This document shows, piece by piece, positions 39,301 through 50,969 of a stretch of 64,000 nt of DNA. The translations under genes and the position numbers were made by a program. The notes under the pieces were generated by a model that was not told the DNA's origin, did no database searches, and saw only the letters and a program-made list of their open reading frames with translations. The stretch is from assembly GCA_964019695.1 (NCBI GenBank), contig OZ026528.1, positions 51,609,995-51,673,994 on the forward strand, given 5' to 3'. Source of the stretch: Loripinus fragilis. Its lineage: Eukaryota > Mollusca > Bivalvia > Lucinida > Lucinidae. Each line of letters opens with the position of its first letter. Positions within the stretch are counted from its first letter, which is position 1.

Positions 39301-42300
39301 ACGTTGTTTTGTCTTCATAAGTCCGCTGGGAAAGTTGCATGCTTGTATTCTACCAGACCATGACCGTCGCTACGACGTTGTTTTGTCTTCATAAGTCTGC
39401 TGGGATAGTTGCATGCCTGACTATACCAGACCATGACCGTCGCTTCGACGTTATTTTGTCTTCATAAGTCCGCTGGGATAGTTGCATGCTTGTATTCTAC
39501 CAGACCATGACCGTCGCTACGACGTTGTTTTTTTCTTCATAAGTCTGCTGGAATAGTTGCATTCTTGTACTTTACTAGACCATGACCGTCGCTACGACGT
39601 TATTTTGTCTTCATAAGTCCGCTGGGATAGTTGCATGCTTGTATTCTACCAGACAATGACCGTTGCTACGACGTTGTTTTGTCTTCAAAGGTCTGCTAGG
39701 ATATTTGCATGCTTTTACTCTACCAGACCATGACCGTCACTACGACGTTGTTTTGTCTTCATAAGTCTGCTGGGATAGTTGCATGCTTGTACTCTACCAG
39801 ACCATGACCGTCGCTGCGACGTTGTTTTGTCTTCATAAGTCTGCTGGGATAGTTGCATGCTTGTACTCTACCAGACCATGACCGTCGCTGCGACGTTGTT
39901 TTGTCTTCATAAGTCCGCTGGGAAAGTTGCATGCTTGTATTCTACCAGACCATGACCGTCGCTACGACGTTGTTTTTTTCTTCATAAGTCTGCTGGAATA
40001 GTTGCATTCTTGTACTCTACCAGACCATGACCGTCGCTACGACGTTGTTTTTTCTTCATAAGTCTGCTGGGATAGTTGCAAGCTTGTACTCTACCAGACC
40101 ATGACATTTGCTACGTCGTTATTTCGTCTTCATAAGTCTGCTAGGATAGTTGCATGCTTGTACTCTACCAGACCTTGACCGTTGCTTCAACGTTGTTTTT
40201 TCTTTATAAGTCTGCTGGTAAAGTTGCATGCTTGTACTCTACAAGACCATGACCGTCGCTACGACGTTATTTCGTCTTCATAAGTCTGCTAGGATAGTTG
40301 CATGCTTGTACTCTACCAGACCATGACCTTCGCTAAGACGTTGTTTTGTCTTCATAAGTCTGCTGGGATAGTCGCATGCTTGTACTTTACCAGACCTTGA
40401 CCGTCGCTATGACGTTGTTTTGTCTTCATAAGTCTGCTGGGATAGTTGCATGCTTGTATTCTACCAGACCATGACCGTCGATACGACGTTGTTTTGTCTT
40501 CATAAGTCTGCTGGGATACTTGCATGCTTGTACTATACCAGACCATGACCGTCGCTATGACGTTACTTCGTCTTCATAAGTCTGCTGGGATAGTTGCATG
40601 CTTGTACTCTACCAGACCATGACCGTCGCTACGACGTTGTTTTGTCTTCATCAGTCTGCTGGGATAGTTGCATGCTTGTACTCTACCAGACCATGACCGT
40701 CGCTTCGACGTTGTTTTGTCTTCATAAGTCCGCTGGGAAAGTTGCATGCTTGTATTCTACCAGACCATGACCGTCGCTACGACGTTGTTTTGTCTTCATA
40801 AGTCTGCTGGGATAGTTGCATGCTTGTACTTTACCAGACCATGATGTCGCTACGACGTTATTTTGTCTTCATAAGTCCGCTGGGATAGTTGCATGCTTGT
40901 ATTCTACCAGACAATGACCGTTGCTACGACGTTGTTTTGTCTTCAAAGGACCGCTCAGATAGTTGCATGCTTGTATTCTACCAGACCATGACCGTCGCTA
41001 TGAAGTTTTTTGTCTTCATAAGTCCGCTGGGATAGTTGCATGCTTGTACTTTACCAGGCCATCACCGTCGCTATGACGTTGTTTTGTCTTCATAAGTCTG
41101 ATGAGATAGTTGTATGCTTGTACTATACCAGACCATGACCGTCGCTACGACGTTGTTTTGTCTTTATAAGTCTGCTTGGATAGTTGCATGCTTGTACATG
41201 TACTCTACCAGTCCATGACCGTCGCTACATGTTCGACGTTGTTTTGTCTTCTTAAGTCTGATGGGATAGTTGCGTGCTTGTACTATACCAGACCATGACC
41301 GTCGCTACGACGTTATTTTGTCTTCATAAGTCTGCTAGGATAGATGCATGCTTGTACTCTACCAGACCATGACCGTCGCTACGACGTTGTACTTTCTTCA
41401 TAAGGCTGCTGGGATAGTTGCATGCTTGTACTCTATCAGACCATGACCGTCGCTACGACGTTATTTTGTCTTCACAAGTCTGCTGGGATAGTTGCATGCT
41501 ATTACTATACCAGACCATGATCATCGCTACGACGTTGTTTTTTCTTCATAAGTCTGCTGGGATAGTTGCATGCTTGTACTCTACCAGACCAAGACCGTCG
41601 CTACGAAGTTATTTCGCCTTCATAAGTCTGCTAGGATGGTTGCATGCTTGTACTCTACCAGACCATGACCGTCGCTACGACGTTATTTTGTCTTCATAAG
41701 TCTGCTTGGATAGTTGAATGCTTGTACTATACCGAGACCATGACCATTGCTTCGACGTTGTTTTTTTTTCATAAGTCTGCTGGGATAGTTGCATGCTTGT
41801 ACTCTACCAGACCGTGACCGTCGCTACGACGTTATTTCGTCTTCATAAGTCTGCTAAGATAGTTGCATAATTGTACTATACCGAGATCATGACCATTGCT
41901 ACGACGTTGTTTTTTTCATAAGTCTGCTGGGATAGTTGCATGCTTGTACTCTACAAGACCATGACCGTCACTACGACGTTGTTTTGTCTTCATAAGTCTG
42001 CTGGGATAGTTGCATGCTTGTATTCTACCAGACCATGACCGTCGCTATGACGTTATTTTGTCTTCATAAGTCTGCTGGGATAGTTGCATGCTTGTACTCT
42101 ACCAGACCATGACCGTCGCTACGACGTTATTTTGTCTTCATAAGTCTGCTGGGATAGTTGCATGCTTGTACTATACCGAGATCATGACCATTGCTACGAC
42201 GTTGTTTTGTCTTCATAAGTCCGCTGGGAAAGTTGCATGCTTGTATTCTACCAGACCATAACCGTCGCTACGACGTTGTTTTGTCTTCATAAGTCTGCTG

Positions 42301-45300
42301 GGATAGTTGCATGCTTGTACTATACCAGACCATGACCGTCGCTACGACGTTATTTTGTCTTCATAAGTCCGCTGGGATAGTTGCATGCTTGTATTCTACC
42401 AGACAATGACTGTTGCTACGACGTTGTTTTGTCTTCAAAGGTCCACTCGGATAGTTGCATGCTTGTATTCTACCAGACCATGACCGTCGCTATGACGTTT
42501 TTTTGTCTTCATAAGTCCGCTGGGATAGTTGCATGCTTGTACTTTACCAGGCCATCACCGTCGCTATGACGTTGTTTTGTCTTCATAAGTCTGATGAGAT
42601 AATTGTATGCTTGTATTATACCAGACCATGACCGTCGCTACGACGTTGTTTTGTCTTCATAAGTCCGCTGGGATAGTTGCATGCTTTTACTCTACCAGAC
42701 CATCACCGTCGCTACGACGTTGTTTTGTCTTCATAAGTCCGCTGGGATAGTTGCATGCTTTTACTCTACCAGACCATCACCGTCGCTACGACGTTGTTTT
42801 GTCTTCATAAGTCTGCTGGGATAGTTGCATGCTTGTACTCTACCAGACCATGACCGTCGCTACGACGTTGTTTTGTCTTCATAAGTCTGCTGGGATAGTT
42901 GCATGCTTGTATTCTACCAGACAATGACCGTCGCTACGACGTTGTTTTGTCTTCATAAGTCTGCTGGGATAGTTGCATGCTTGTATTCTACCAGACAATG
43001 ACCGTCGCTACGACGTTGTTTTGTCTTCATAAGTCTGCTGGGATAGTTGCATGCTTGTACTATACCAGACCATGACCGTCGCTACGATGTTGTTTTGTCT
43101 TCATAAGTCTGCTTGGATAGTTGCATGCTTGTACTCTACAAGACCATGACCGTCGCTACGACGTTGATTTGTCTTTATAAGTCTGCTGGGATAGTTGCAT
43201 GCTTGTACTATACCAGACCATGACCGTCGCTACGACGTTATTTTGTCTTCATAAGTCCTCTGGGATAGTTGCATGCTTGTACTATACCGCGACCATAACC
43301 ATTGCTACGACGTTGTTTTGTCTTCATAAGTCTGCTGTGATAGTTGCATGCTTGTACATGTACTCTACCAGTCCATGACCGTCGCTACGACGTTGTTTTG
43401 TCTCATAAGACTGCAGGGATAGTCGCATGCTTGAACATGTAATATACCGAGACCATGACCGTCGCTACGACGTTGTTATGTCTTCATAAGTCTGCTGGGA
43501 TAGTTGCATGCTTGTACATGTACTCTACCAGACCATGACCGTCGCTTCGACGTTGCTTTGTCTGCATATGTCTGCTGGGATAGTTGCATGCTTGTACTCT
43601 ACCAGACCATGACCGTCGCTACGACGTTGTACTTTCTTCATGAGGCTGCTGGGATAGTTGCATGCTTGTACTCTATCAGACCATGACCGTCGCTACGACG
43701 TTATTTTGTCTTCATAAGTCTGCTGGGATAGTTGCATGCTATTACTATACCAGACCATGATCGTCGCTACGACGTTGTTTTTTCTTCATAAGTCTGCTGG
43801 GATAGTTGCATGCTTGTACTCTACCAGACCAAGACCGTCGCTACGACGTTTTTTCGCCTTCATAAGTCTGCTAGGAGGGTTGCATGCTTGTACTCTACCA
43901 GACCATGACCGTCGCTACGACGTTATTTTGTCTTCATAAGTCTGCTGGGATAGTTGCATGCTTGTACTATACCGAGATCATGACCATTGCTACGACGTTG
44001 TTTTTTTTCATAAGTCTGCTGGGATAGTTGCATGCTTGTACTCTACCAGACCGTGACCGTCGCTACGACGTTATTTCGTCTTCATAAGTCTGCTAGGATA
44101 GTTGCATGCTTGTACTATACCGAGATCATGACCATTGCTACGACGTTGTTTTTTTTCATATATCTGCTGGGATAGTTGCATGCTTGTACTATACCAGACC
44201 ATGACCGTCGCTACGACGTTATTTTGTCTTCATAAGTCCGCTGGGATAGTTGCATGCTTGTATTCTACCAGACAATGACTGTTGCTACGACGTTGTTTTG
44301 TTTTCAAAGGTCCGCTGGGATAGTTGCATACTTGTATTCTACCAGACCATGACCTTCGCTATGACGTTTTTTTTGTCTTCATAAGTCCGCTGGGATAGTT
44401 GCATGCTTGTACTTTACCAGGCCATCACCGTCGCCTTGACGTTGTTTTGTCTTCATAAGTCTGATGAGATAGTTGTATGCTTGTACTATACCAGACCATG
44501 ACCGTCGCTACGATGTTGTTTTGTCTTCATAAGTCCGCTGGGATAGTTGCATGCTTTTACTCTACCAGACCATCACCGTCGCTACGACGTTGTTTTGTCT
44601 TCATAAGTCTGCTGGGATAGTTGCATGCTTGTACTATACCAGACCATGACCGTCGCTACGATGTTGTTTTGTCTTCATAAGTCTGCTTGGATAGTTGCAT
44701 GCCTGTACTCTACAAGACCATGACCGTCGCTACGACGTTGATTTGTCTTTATAAGTCTGCTGGGATAGTTGCATGCTTGTACTATACCAGACCATGACCG
44801 TCGCTACGACGTTATTTTGTCTTCATAAGTCTGCTGGGATAGTTGCATGCTTGTACATGTACTCTACCAGTCCATGACCGTCGCTACGACGTTGTTTTGT
44901 CTCATAAGACTGCAGGGATAGTCGCATGCTTGAACATGTAATATACCGAGACCATGACCGTCGTAACGACGTTGTTATGTCTTCATAAGTCTGCTGGGAT
45001 AGTTGCATGCTTGTACATGTACTCTACCAGACCATGACCGTCGCTTCGACGTTGCTTTGTCTGCATATGTCTGCTGGGATAGTTGCATGCTTGTACTCTA
45101 CCAGACCATGACCGTCGCTACGACGTTGTTTTGTCTTCATAAGTCTGCTGGGATAGTTGCTTGCTTGTACTCTACCAGACAATGACCGTCGCTACGACGT
45201 TATTTTGTCTTCATAAGTCTGCTTGGATAGTTGCATGCTTGTACATGTACTCTACCAGTCCATGACCGTCGCTACATGTTCGACGTTGTTTTGTCTTCTT

Positions 45301-45538
45301 AAGTCTGATGGGATAGTTGCGTGCTTGTACTATACCAGACCATGACCGTCGCTACGACGTTATTTTGTCTTCATAAGTCTGCTAGGATAGATGCATGCTT
45401 GTACTCTACCAGACCATGACCGTCGCTACGACGTTGTACTTTCTTCATAAGTCTGCTGGGATAGTTGCATGCTTGTACTCTACCAGACCATGACCGTCGC
45501 TACGACGTTGTACTTTCTTCATAAGGCTGCTGGGATAG

Positions 45539-46130
45539 TTGCATGCTTGTACTCTATCAGACCATGACCGTCGCTACGACGTTATTTTGTCTTCACAAGT
45601 CTGCTGGGATAGTTGCATGCTATTACTATACCAGACCATGATCGTCGCTACGACGTTGTTTTTTCTTCATAAGTCTGCTGGGATAGTTGCATGCTTGTAC
45701 TCTACCAGACCAAGACCGTCGCTACGACGTTATTTCGCCTTCATAAGTCTGCTAGGATGGTTGCATGCTTGTACTCTACCAGACCATGACCGTCGCTACG
45801 ACGTTGTACGTTCTTCATAAGGCTGCTGGGATAGTTGCATGCTTGTACTCTATCAGACCATGACCGTCGCTACGACGTTATTTTGTCTTCACAAGTCTGC
45901 TGGGATAGTTGCATGCTATTACTATACCAGACCATGATCGTCGCTACGACGTTGTTTTTTCTTCATAAGTCTGCTGGGATAGTTGCATGCTTGTACTCTA
46001 CCAGACCAAGACCGTCGCTACGACGTTATTTCGCCTTCATAAGTCTGCTAGGATGGTTGCATGCTTGTACTCTACCAGACCATGACCGTCGCTAAGACGT
46101 TATTTTGTCTTCATAAGTCTGCTGGGATAG
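45539..46130 (+). repeat. Local 296-bp (four-monomer) tandem duplication
   Basis: The block starting at 45539 is repeated at 45835 with an offset of 296 bp (4 x 74). It includes a distinctive run of variants: CTCTATCAGACC, CTTCACAAG, GCTATTACTATACC, CATGATCGTCG and CCAAGACCG. The second copy diverges only near 46093. Similarity is near perfect, so the duplication is recent. Related blocks with the same variants occur near 35430, 38240, 41418 and 43660. Confidence 0.8.
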
Positions 46131-47000
46131 TTGCATGCTTGTACTATACCGAGATCATGACCATTGCTACGACGTTGTTTTTTTTTCATAAGTCTGCTGG
46201 GATAGTTGCATGCTTGTACTCTACCAGACCGTGACCGTCGCTACGACGTTATTTCGTCTTCATAAGTCTGCTAGGATAGTTGCATGCTTGTATTCTACCA
46301 GACCATGACCGTTGCTACGACGTTGTTTTGTCTTCATAAGTCTGCTGGGATAGTTGCATGCTTGTATTCTACCAGACCATGACCGTCGCTACGACGTTAT
46401 TTTGTCTTCATAAGTCTGCTGGGATAGTTGCATGCTTGTACTATACCGAGATCATGACCATTGCTACGACGTTGTTTTTTTCATAAGTCTGCTGGGATAG
46501 TTGCATGCTTGACTATACCAGACCATGACCGTCGCTACGACGTTATTTTGTTCATAAGTCTGCTGGAATAGTTGCATGCTTGTATTCTACAAGACCATGA
46601 CCGTCGCTACGACGCTGTTTTGTCTTCATAAGTCTGCTGGGATAGTTGCATGCTTGTACTCTACCAGACCATAACCGTCACTACGACGTTGTTTTGTCTT
46701 CATAAGTCTGCTGGGATAGTTGCATGCTTGTACTCTACAAGACCATGACCGTCACTACGACGTTGTTTTGTCTTTATAAGTCTGCTGGGATAGTCGCATG
46801 CTTGTACTATACCAGACAGTGACCGTCGCTAAGACGTTATTTTGTCTTAATAAGTCTGCTGGGATAGTTGCATGCTTGTACTCTACCAGACCATAACCGT
46901 CGCTACGACGTTGTTTTGTCTTCATAAGTCTGCTGGGATAGTTGCATGCTTGTACTCTACCAGACCATGACTGTCACTATGACGTTGTTTTGTCTTCATA

Positions 47001-47059
47001 AATAGTAAGTGAGTATGATCAGGAAATACCACATACACTTACTGCAGACAACCCCATGG
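47001..47059. other. Non-satellite insert, inverted copy of 49757-49811
   Basis: Between CTTCATAA and CTGCTGGG of one monomer lies a block of about 57 bp (AGTATGATCAGGAAATACCA, then CTGCAGACAACCCC). It is the reverse complement of the downstream flank at 49757-49811, apart from a 4-bp insertion and a few substitutions in the middle. Only two bases of the monomer are missing at the join. Confidence 0.8.
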
Positions 47060-47336
47060 CTGCTGGGATAGTTGCATGCTTGTACTATACCGAGACCATG
47101 TCCGTCGCTACGACGTTGTTTTGTCTTCATAAGTCTGCTGGGATAGTTGCATGCTTGTACTTTACCACACCATGACCGTCGCTACGACGTTGTTTTGTCT
47201 TCATAAGTCTGCTGGGATAGTTGCATGCTTGTACTTTACCACACCATGACCGTCGCTACGACGTTGTTTTGTCTTTTTGTCTTCATAAGTCTGCTGGGAT
47301 AGTTGCATGCTTGTACTATACCAGACCAACCAGCTA

Positions 47337-47528
47337 GTTTGTTTTGATTCTTTACGTCCTAGTCAAAAGGTTATCAGACATGTCAGAACGTCTTTCCTGG
47401 GTTAAACTACTTCTAACCGGAGGATAAAGTGCCTAGCTCAAGGACAGACTGAAGTGCCTCTAGGCAGTCTCGAACCTTTAATCCCTCGAACCTGAGTCAG
47501 GCTTGCTACCAATGAGCCAGCACGCTCC
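47337..47528 (-). mobile_element. SINE, minus strand, abutting the satellite
   Basis: On the minus strand it has the head GGAGCGTGCTGGCTCATTGG, a box B-like GGTTCGAG, CCTTGAGC, ACCCAGGAAAG, AGGACGTAAAGAATCAAA and a tail ending within about 12 bp of the last satellite base. It is the same family as 5986-6188 but diverged. Its tail faces the array. Confidence 0.7.
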
Positions 47529-47560
47529 TCTCTCTAGATTGTCCCTCTCAATCGTATATA

Positions 47561-47640
47561 GGAGGGCAGTGGCTCAGTGGTAGAGTGCTTGATCGACAAC
47601 CGTGATCCCTCGAGCCCTAGTCAGAGCCACCACGCTCCTC
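47561..47640. mobile_element. Chimeric SINE head: plus start fused to minus start
   Basis: The left part (47561-47594, GGAGGGCAGTGGCTCAGTGG) is a plus-strand SINE head. From about 47600 to 47640 the sequence is a minus-strand head (CCTCGAGCCCTAGTCAG, CACGCTCCTC). The join, together with a 110-bp direct repeat linking 47520-47596 to 47630-47706, shows that the two flanking SINE heads were partly duplicated with the spacer between them. Confidence 0.6.
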
Positions 47641-47670
47641 TTTCTAGCTTGTCCCTCTCAATCGTATATA

Positions 47671-47864
47671 GGAGCGCAGTGACTCAGTGGTAGAGTGCTT
47701 GACTCGACATCGAGGCACCGCGGGTTCGAGTCTCACTGGCGTTACTGCGTTGTGCCCTTAAGCAAGAACATTATTAATACAAGCTACGTACTGTTTCAAC
47801 CCAGGACTTTTATAACTGAAAGATTGTTGATGTGACGTAAAGAATCAAATCAAACAGACAAAAC
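47671..47864 (+). mobile_element. SINE, plus strand, full length
   Basis: Head with box A (GTGACTCAGTGGTAGAGTG) and box B (CGGGTTCGAGTC), a core (TCACTGGCGTTACTGCG), TTCAACCCAGGA, ATAACTGAAAGATTGTTGA, then GACGTAAAGAATCAAATC and a CAAAC-type tail. It is head-to-head with the minus copy at 47337-47528. Confidence 0.8.
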
Positions 47865-48042
47865 TCAATTGATATTGGCTTTGTCGCGAGAAAACCTGCC
47901 TTCTTTGTGGTTTGCGAACAAGTAGGGCTCAACTCACCCCGATGCACTACATGTACCTTGAGTAGTCAGATTATTGTAAGTTTGCAAGGAACAAGATTAG
48001 CTATTATACGTTCCAGAGAATAAATAACAAAGGCTCTGATCA

Positions 48043-48990
48043 ATGAATGTCGTCCCATAGCGATAATAAAGGCAGGGTAAACATTGTCTATAGAATATCA
48101 ATGTGTCTATAGAAAAGCAATGTTGCATGACGTTCGATCAATAACGAGAACGAGGCAGCGGAATTGTAAGACGCAATTTAATTGACTTACACCCCCTTCC
48201 CCCTCCCCCAAAAAAGGGGTGTTACGAACATATCAACATGTACGTAACCCCAAGCCTGCTTTGCTTCCTTGAAATATTAAAACATTGAAATGTTGCATGC
48301 AACAAAGGCGCAGGGCAACCAACATTTATAAACTAAGTGCCCCACCCCGCTCCCCTTTCAACCCCCAAACCCGGAATATCACCTGTGTCGGATACTCACA
48401 CTTACCTAGATAGTATCTTGTTTTTGAAAATTAAAAAAATCATTGTGTCAAATAAAAAAAACATTTTTTTCTGATACATAAACTCAACACCAAATAATTT
48501 CCTTCTATAAATGTCGTGCCATAACAATAATAAAGACAAGGTAACCATGGTCTATAGAAAAGCAATGTTGCATGACGTTCGGTCAGGAACGAGAACGAGA
48601 CAGCGTAATTGTATGACGCAATTTGAGTGATTTACCACCCCATCCTAAAAAAGGGGGGTGTAACGAACATGTAAGCATCTTCGTAGCCCCAAGCCTACTA
48701 TGCGTCATCGACTTGTTAAAACATTGAAATTATGCATGTAACTAAACCGCAAGACAACCAGCCTTTATAATCTAAGTGCCCCTCCCCGCTCCCCCCCCCC
48801 CCCCCCCCCCACGAATATTACTTGTGTCGAATACTCACGATTACCTAGATACTATCCTGTGTTTGAGAAATGAAAAGACATTGTATCACGTAAATGAATA
48901 ATGGTTTAGGGTAAATAAATTCGATGTAAAAGCTCTCCTATTAAAATAACTTACGTCTATAAATGTTGCCCCAGACAGGGTAGCCATGGT
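48043..48990 (+). repeat. Two and a bit copies of a ~460-bp tandem repeat, with poly-C
   Basis: Landmarks recur with offsets of about 464 and 452 bp: AATGTCGTCCCATA (48047), AATGTCGTGCCATA (48510) and a third partial start at 48961. Shared blocks include GCAATGTTGCATGACGTTCG, ACGAGAACGAG, AAAACATTGAAAT and TACTCACACTTACCTAGATA. Both full copies carry C-rich tracts at the same places. In the second copy one tract has expanded to a run of about 20 C (48791-48810), a likely sequencing and replication slip site. No open frame of note. Confidence 0.75.
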
Positions 48991-48994
48991 TTGT

Positions 48995-50190
48995 TGCTTC
49001 CAAAGGATACCCTTTTAAGAACATATTTGACTTCACTACAGCTGGTGACTGGGACTGTGTGGCGGCGGTAGAACGTCTCCCTGCCCTTCACTATAGTGTA
49101 GATTTTATTTTCTTGTCCTTTGGGATCATGGGTTTCATTGTGGAACTTTGACAGTCTGCATGCCTAGTTTTAAACCCAATCACGGTTTATAGCTATGGTT
49201 TCCTCTTTAATTGCACGACGGTGGGTCAGGCCTCAGACTCTATGACGGCTCTGACGTAAAGCTTTAATCGGTGGGTTGGTGCCTGATGCTTATATGTAGC
49301 TGGTACCACCGTGGCTCAACTTGAGGTTTTCTTTAGCTCTGACTATCTGTGAGTCATGAGCCCTTTTCTTTGTTTCATCATGGAGTGTTAATTTGATTTG
49401 AGTGTTTTCCATGATGGTACATTGCATTAGTTAGATGGCCTCCATGCGAGCTGAACATTTCTTGTACTTCAACAACAGCAGAATCTAGGGCGAAGATTTG
49501 GTACCAGTAAAATGCATTTAAGCCCCCCGGTGGCTTAGGCTGCTGTCCGTTCTAAGGCGGTGGTTCTGTTGTTGTTGCTTTTTGTTTATTGCTACTCCCA
49601 TTGTGGGAGTCTGTAATTGTTCTATGTTTTGTTGTACGTTACTTTTTGTCCATTCTAGTATTGCAATCATCTTGATGGGGAAGAGAGAGCTGATTGCTTT
49701 GCTTAATTTGTCTTCCTGGTGTCTTGTGATGGTTGAGCGGCTCTTCCTCGGGGTGCCACGGGGTTGTCTGCAGTTTGTGATTGTGGTATTTCCTGATCAT
49801 ACTCACTATTTTTGAAACTATTAGAGAGTCACTGATGACGCCTTAATGACAGAAACTAGCTAGTCTGGCCCAAGAAATATGCACACTCTAGTTTCAGTTC
49901 TTTGGTGCAGTCTTTGCTTCCAAAGGATACCCTTTTAAGAAATTATTTGACTTCACTACAGCTGGTGACTGGCGGCGGTAGAACGTCTCCCTGCCCTTCA
50001 CTATAGTGTCGATTTTATTTTCTTGTCCTTTGGGATCATGGGTTTCATTGTGGAACTTTGAAACTATTAGAGTGTCACTGATGACGCCTAAATGGCAGAA
50101 ACTAGCTAGTCTGGCCCAGGAAATATGCACACTCTAGTTTCAGTTCTTTGGTGCAGTCTTTGCTTCCAAATGATACCCTTTTAAGAACAT
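48995..50190. repeat. Segmental repeats: one separate copy and a 245-bp tandem pair
   Basis: TTGCTTCCAAAGGATACCC with the following ~150 bp (through GGATCATGGGTTTCATTGTG) occurs at 48995 and again at 49914. A longer unit with GCAGAAACTAGCTAGTCTGG and TTTCAGTTCTTTGGTGCAG is tandem with a 245-bp period (landmarks at 49889 and 50134), and a third partial unit starts near 50160. A minus-strand open frame of 78 codons (49894-50130) spans the pair and looks mildly protein-like, so this may be a decayed transposon coding region, family unknown. 49105-49815 is not repeated, apart from the 49757-49811 piece also found inside the satellite. Confidence 0.65.
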
Positions 50191-50969
50191 ATTTTACTTT
50201 ACATCGGCACAGCTTAGCAGACGGACATGTACATTGACTGTATACATCTTGTGGAACCTCTTGTTATGTTTACTTGGCTGGCTCAGGCAAGTTTGTGTAA
50301 AATTCAATGACTTTTCAGGACTTCTAAAAGTTGCTTGCTAGAACTGAAAGTTTGTGTAAAATACTGCCTTCCAAGTAAAAATTCTACTAACGGAGAAATT
50401 AGAAAGATGATATGGGCTTTGAGGTGAGAAAACCTGTCTTCGAGGCTTGGGGACAACAAAGGTGCAGACCAGCCTGTGCATCTACGCAGACTGATCAGCG
50501 CTTTTGTTATCCACATTTTGAAAAGCATCATATCGAAAATTTCAAAATTTAAATTTTGAATTTATAGAGGTAACTGGTTTGAGTCTCAGTTAGTCGGAAA
50601 CTCAAAAGACAGTTTTGTCAGCTCGTGACCCGTAATAGAATGGCATTGCTCTGTCTTTATTTTGTGGACCATATGCTGCACCAAATAAATTCACAACAAT
50701 TTTATATTGATTTAGGTCTTCATATATACAGATAAAAGTTAAATTCAAAGACTTTTCAGAGCCTTATATTAATTAACCTGTACCTTTCAAGTCAGGTTTG
50801 ATTTCAATTAGTTTAAAAGAAAACCATCTATATTTATGGTAATCCTGTGCTAACCCTGCTTGGTGTTTTAGTACAATCAAATGTAACTTCTTGTATTATG
50901 TCTAAGAATTAATAGACAATCATTTTACTGAAATTTAAGACTAATTTTCTCTAAAACATATTGTTTTAA
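50191..50969. other. Non-coding, with one GATCAG-type palindromic repeat
   Basis: 50463-50517 (AGACCAGCCTGTGCATCTAC, then GCAGACTGATCAGCG) belongs to a short palindromic repeat common in bivalve DNA; related pieces lie near 54174 and 55411. Open frames here cross this repeat. Nothing else recognised. Confidence 0.5.

Larger units (their letters stand above)
23662..47326 (+). repeat. 74-bp satellite array, ~320 head-to-tail monomers
   Basis: The monomer is 74 bp (for example TACTCT at 27161 and 27235), with blocks in the order TTGCATGCTTG, ACTCTACCAGACC, ATGACCGTCGCTACGACG, TTGTTTTGTCTTCATAAG, TCTGCTGGGATAG. All copies seen are in one orientation. Each carries the hyphenated palindrome CGTCG-CTA-CGACG and the palindrome GCATGC. 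Variants include +6 to +7 bp forms (ACATGT before ACTCTACC), a GAGACC form, and a truncated GGGATTACTTGTACTC form. Because 74 is not a multiple of 3, the frame rotates from copy to copy, and the many open frames of 60-107 codons are by-products. Function unknown; candidate roles are pericentromeric or other heterochromatin. Confidence 0.95.

Noticed and set aside
23835..46095. Many open frames of 60-107 codons across the 74-bp satellite, on both strands
   Set aside because: They follow from the repeat itself: the frame rotates every 74 bp, the same peptides recur in all frames, and none has domain-like content or a conserved start.
23662..47326. CRISPR-like appearance of regularly spaced palindromes
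   Set aside because: There are no unique spacers; the whole 74 bp is repeated, and the surrounding DNA is animal.
49582..49815. 77-codon plus frame
   Set aside because: No domain; part of it is the sequence also found inverted in the satellite, and the composition is T-rich noncoding.
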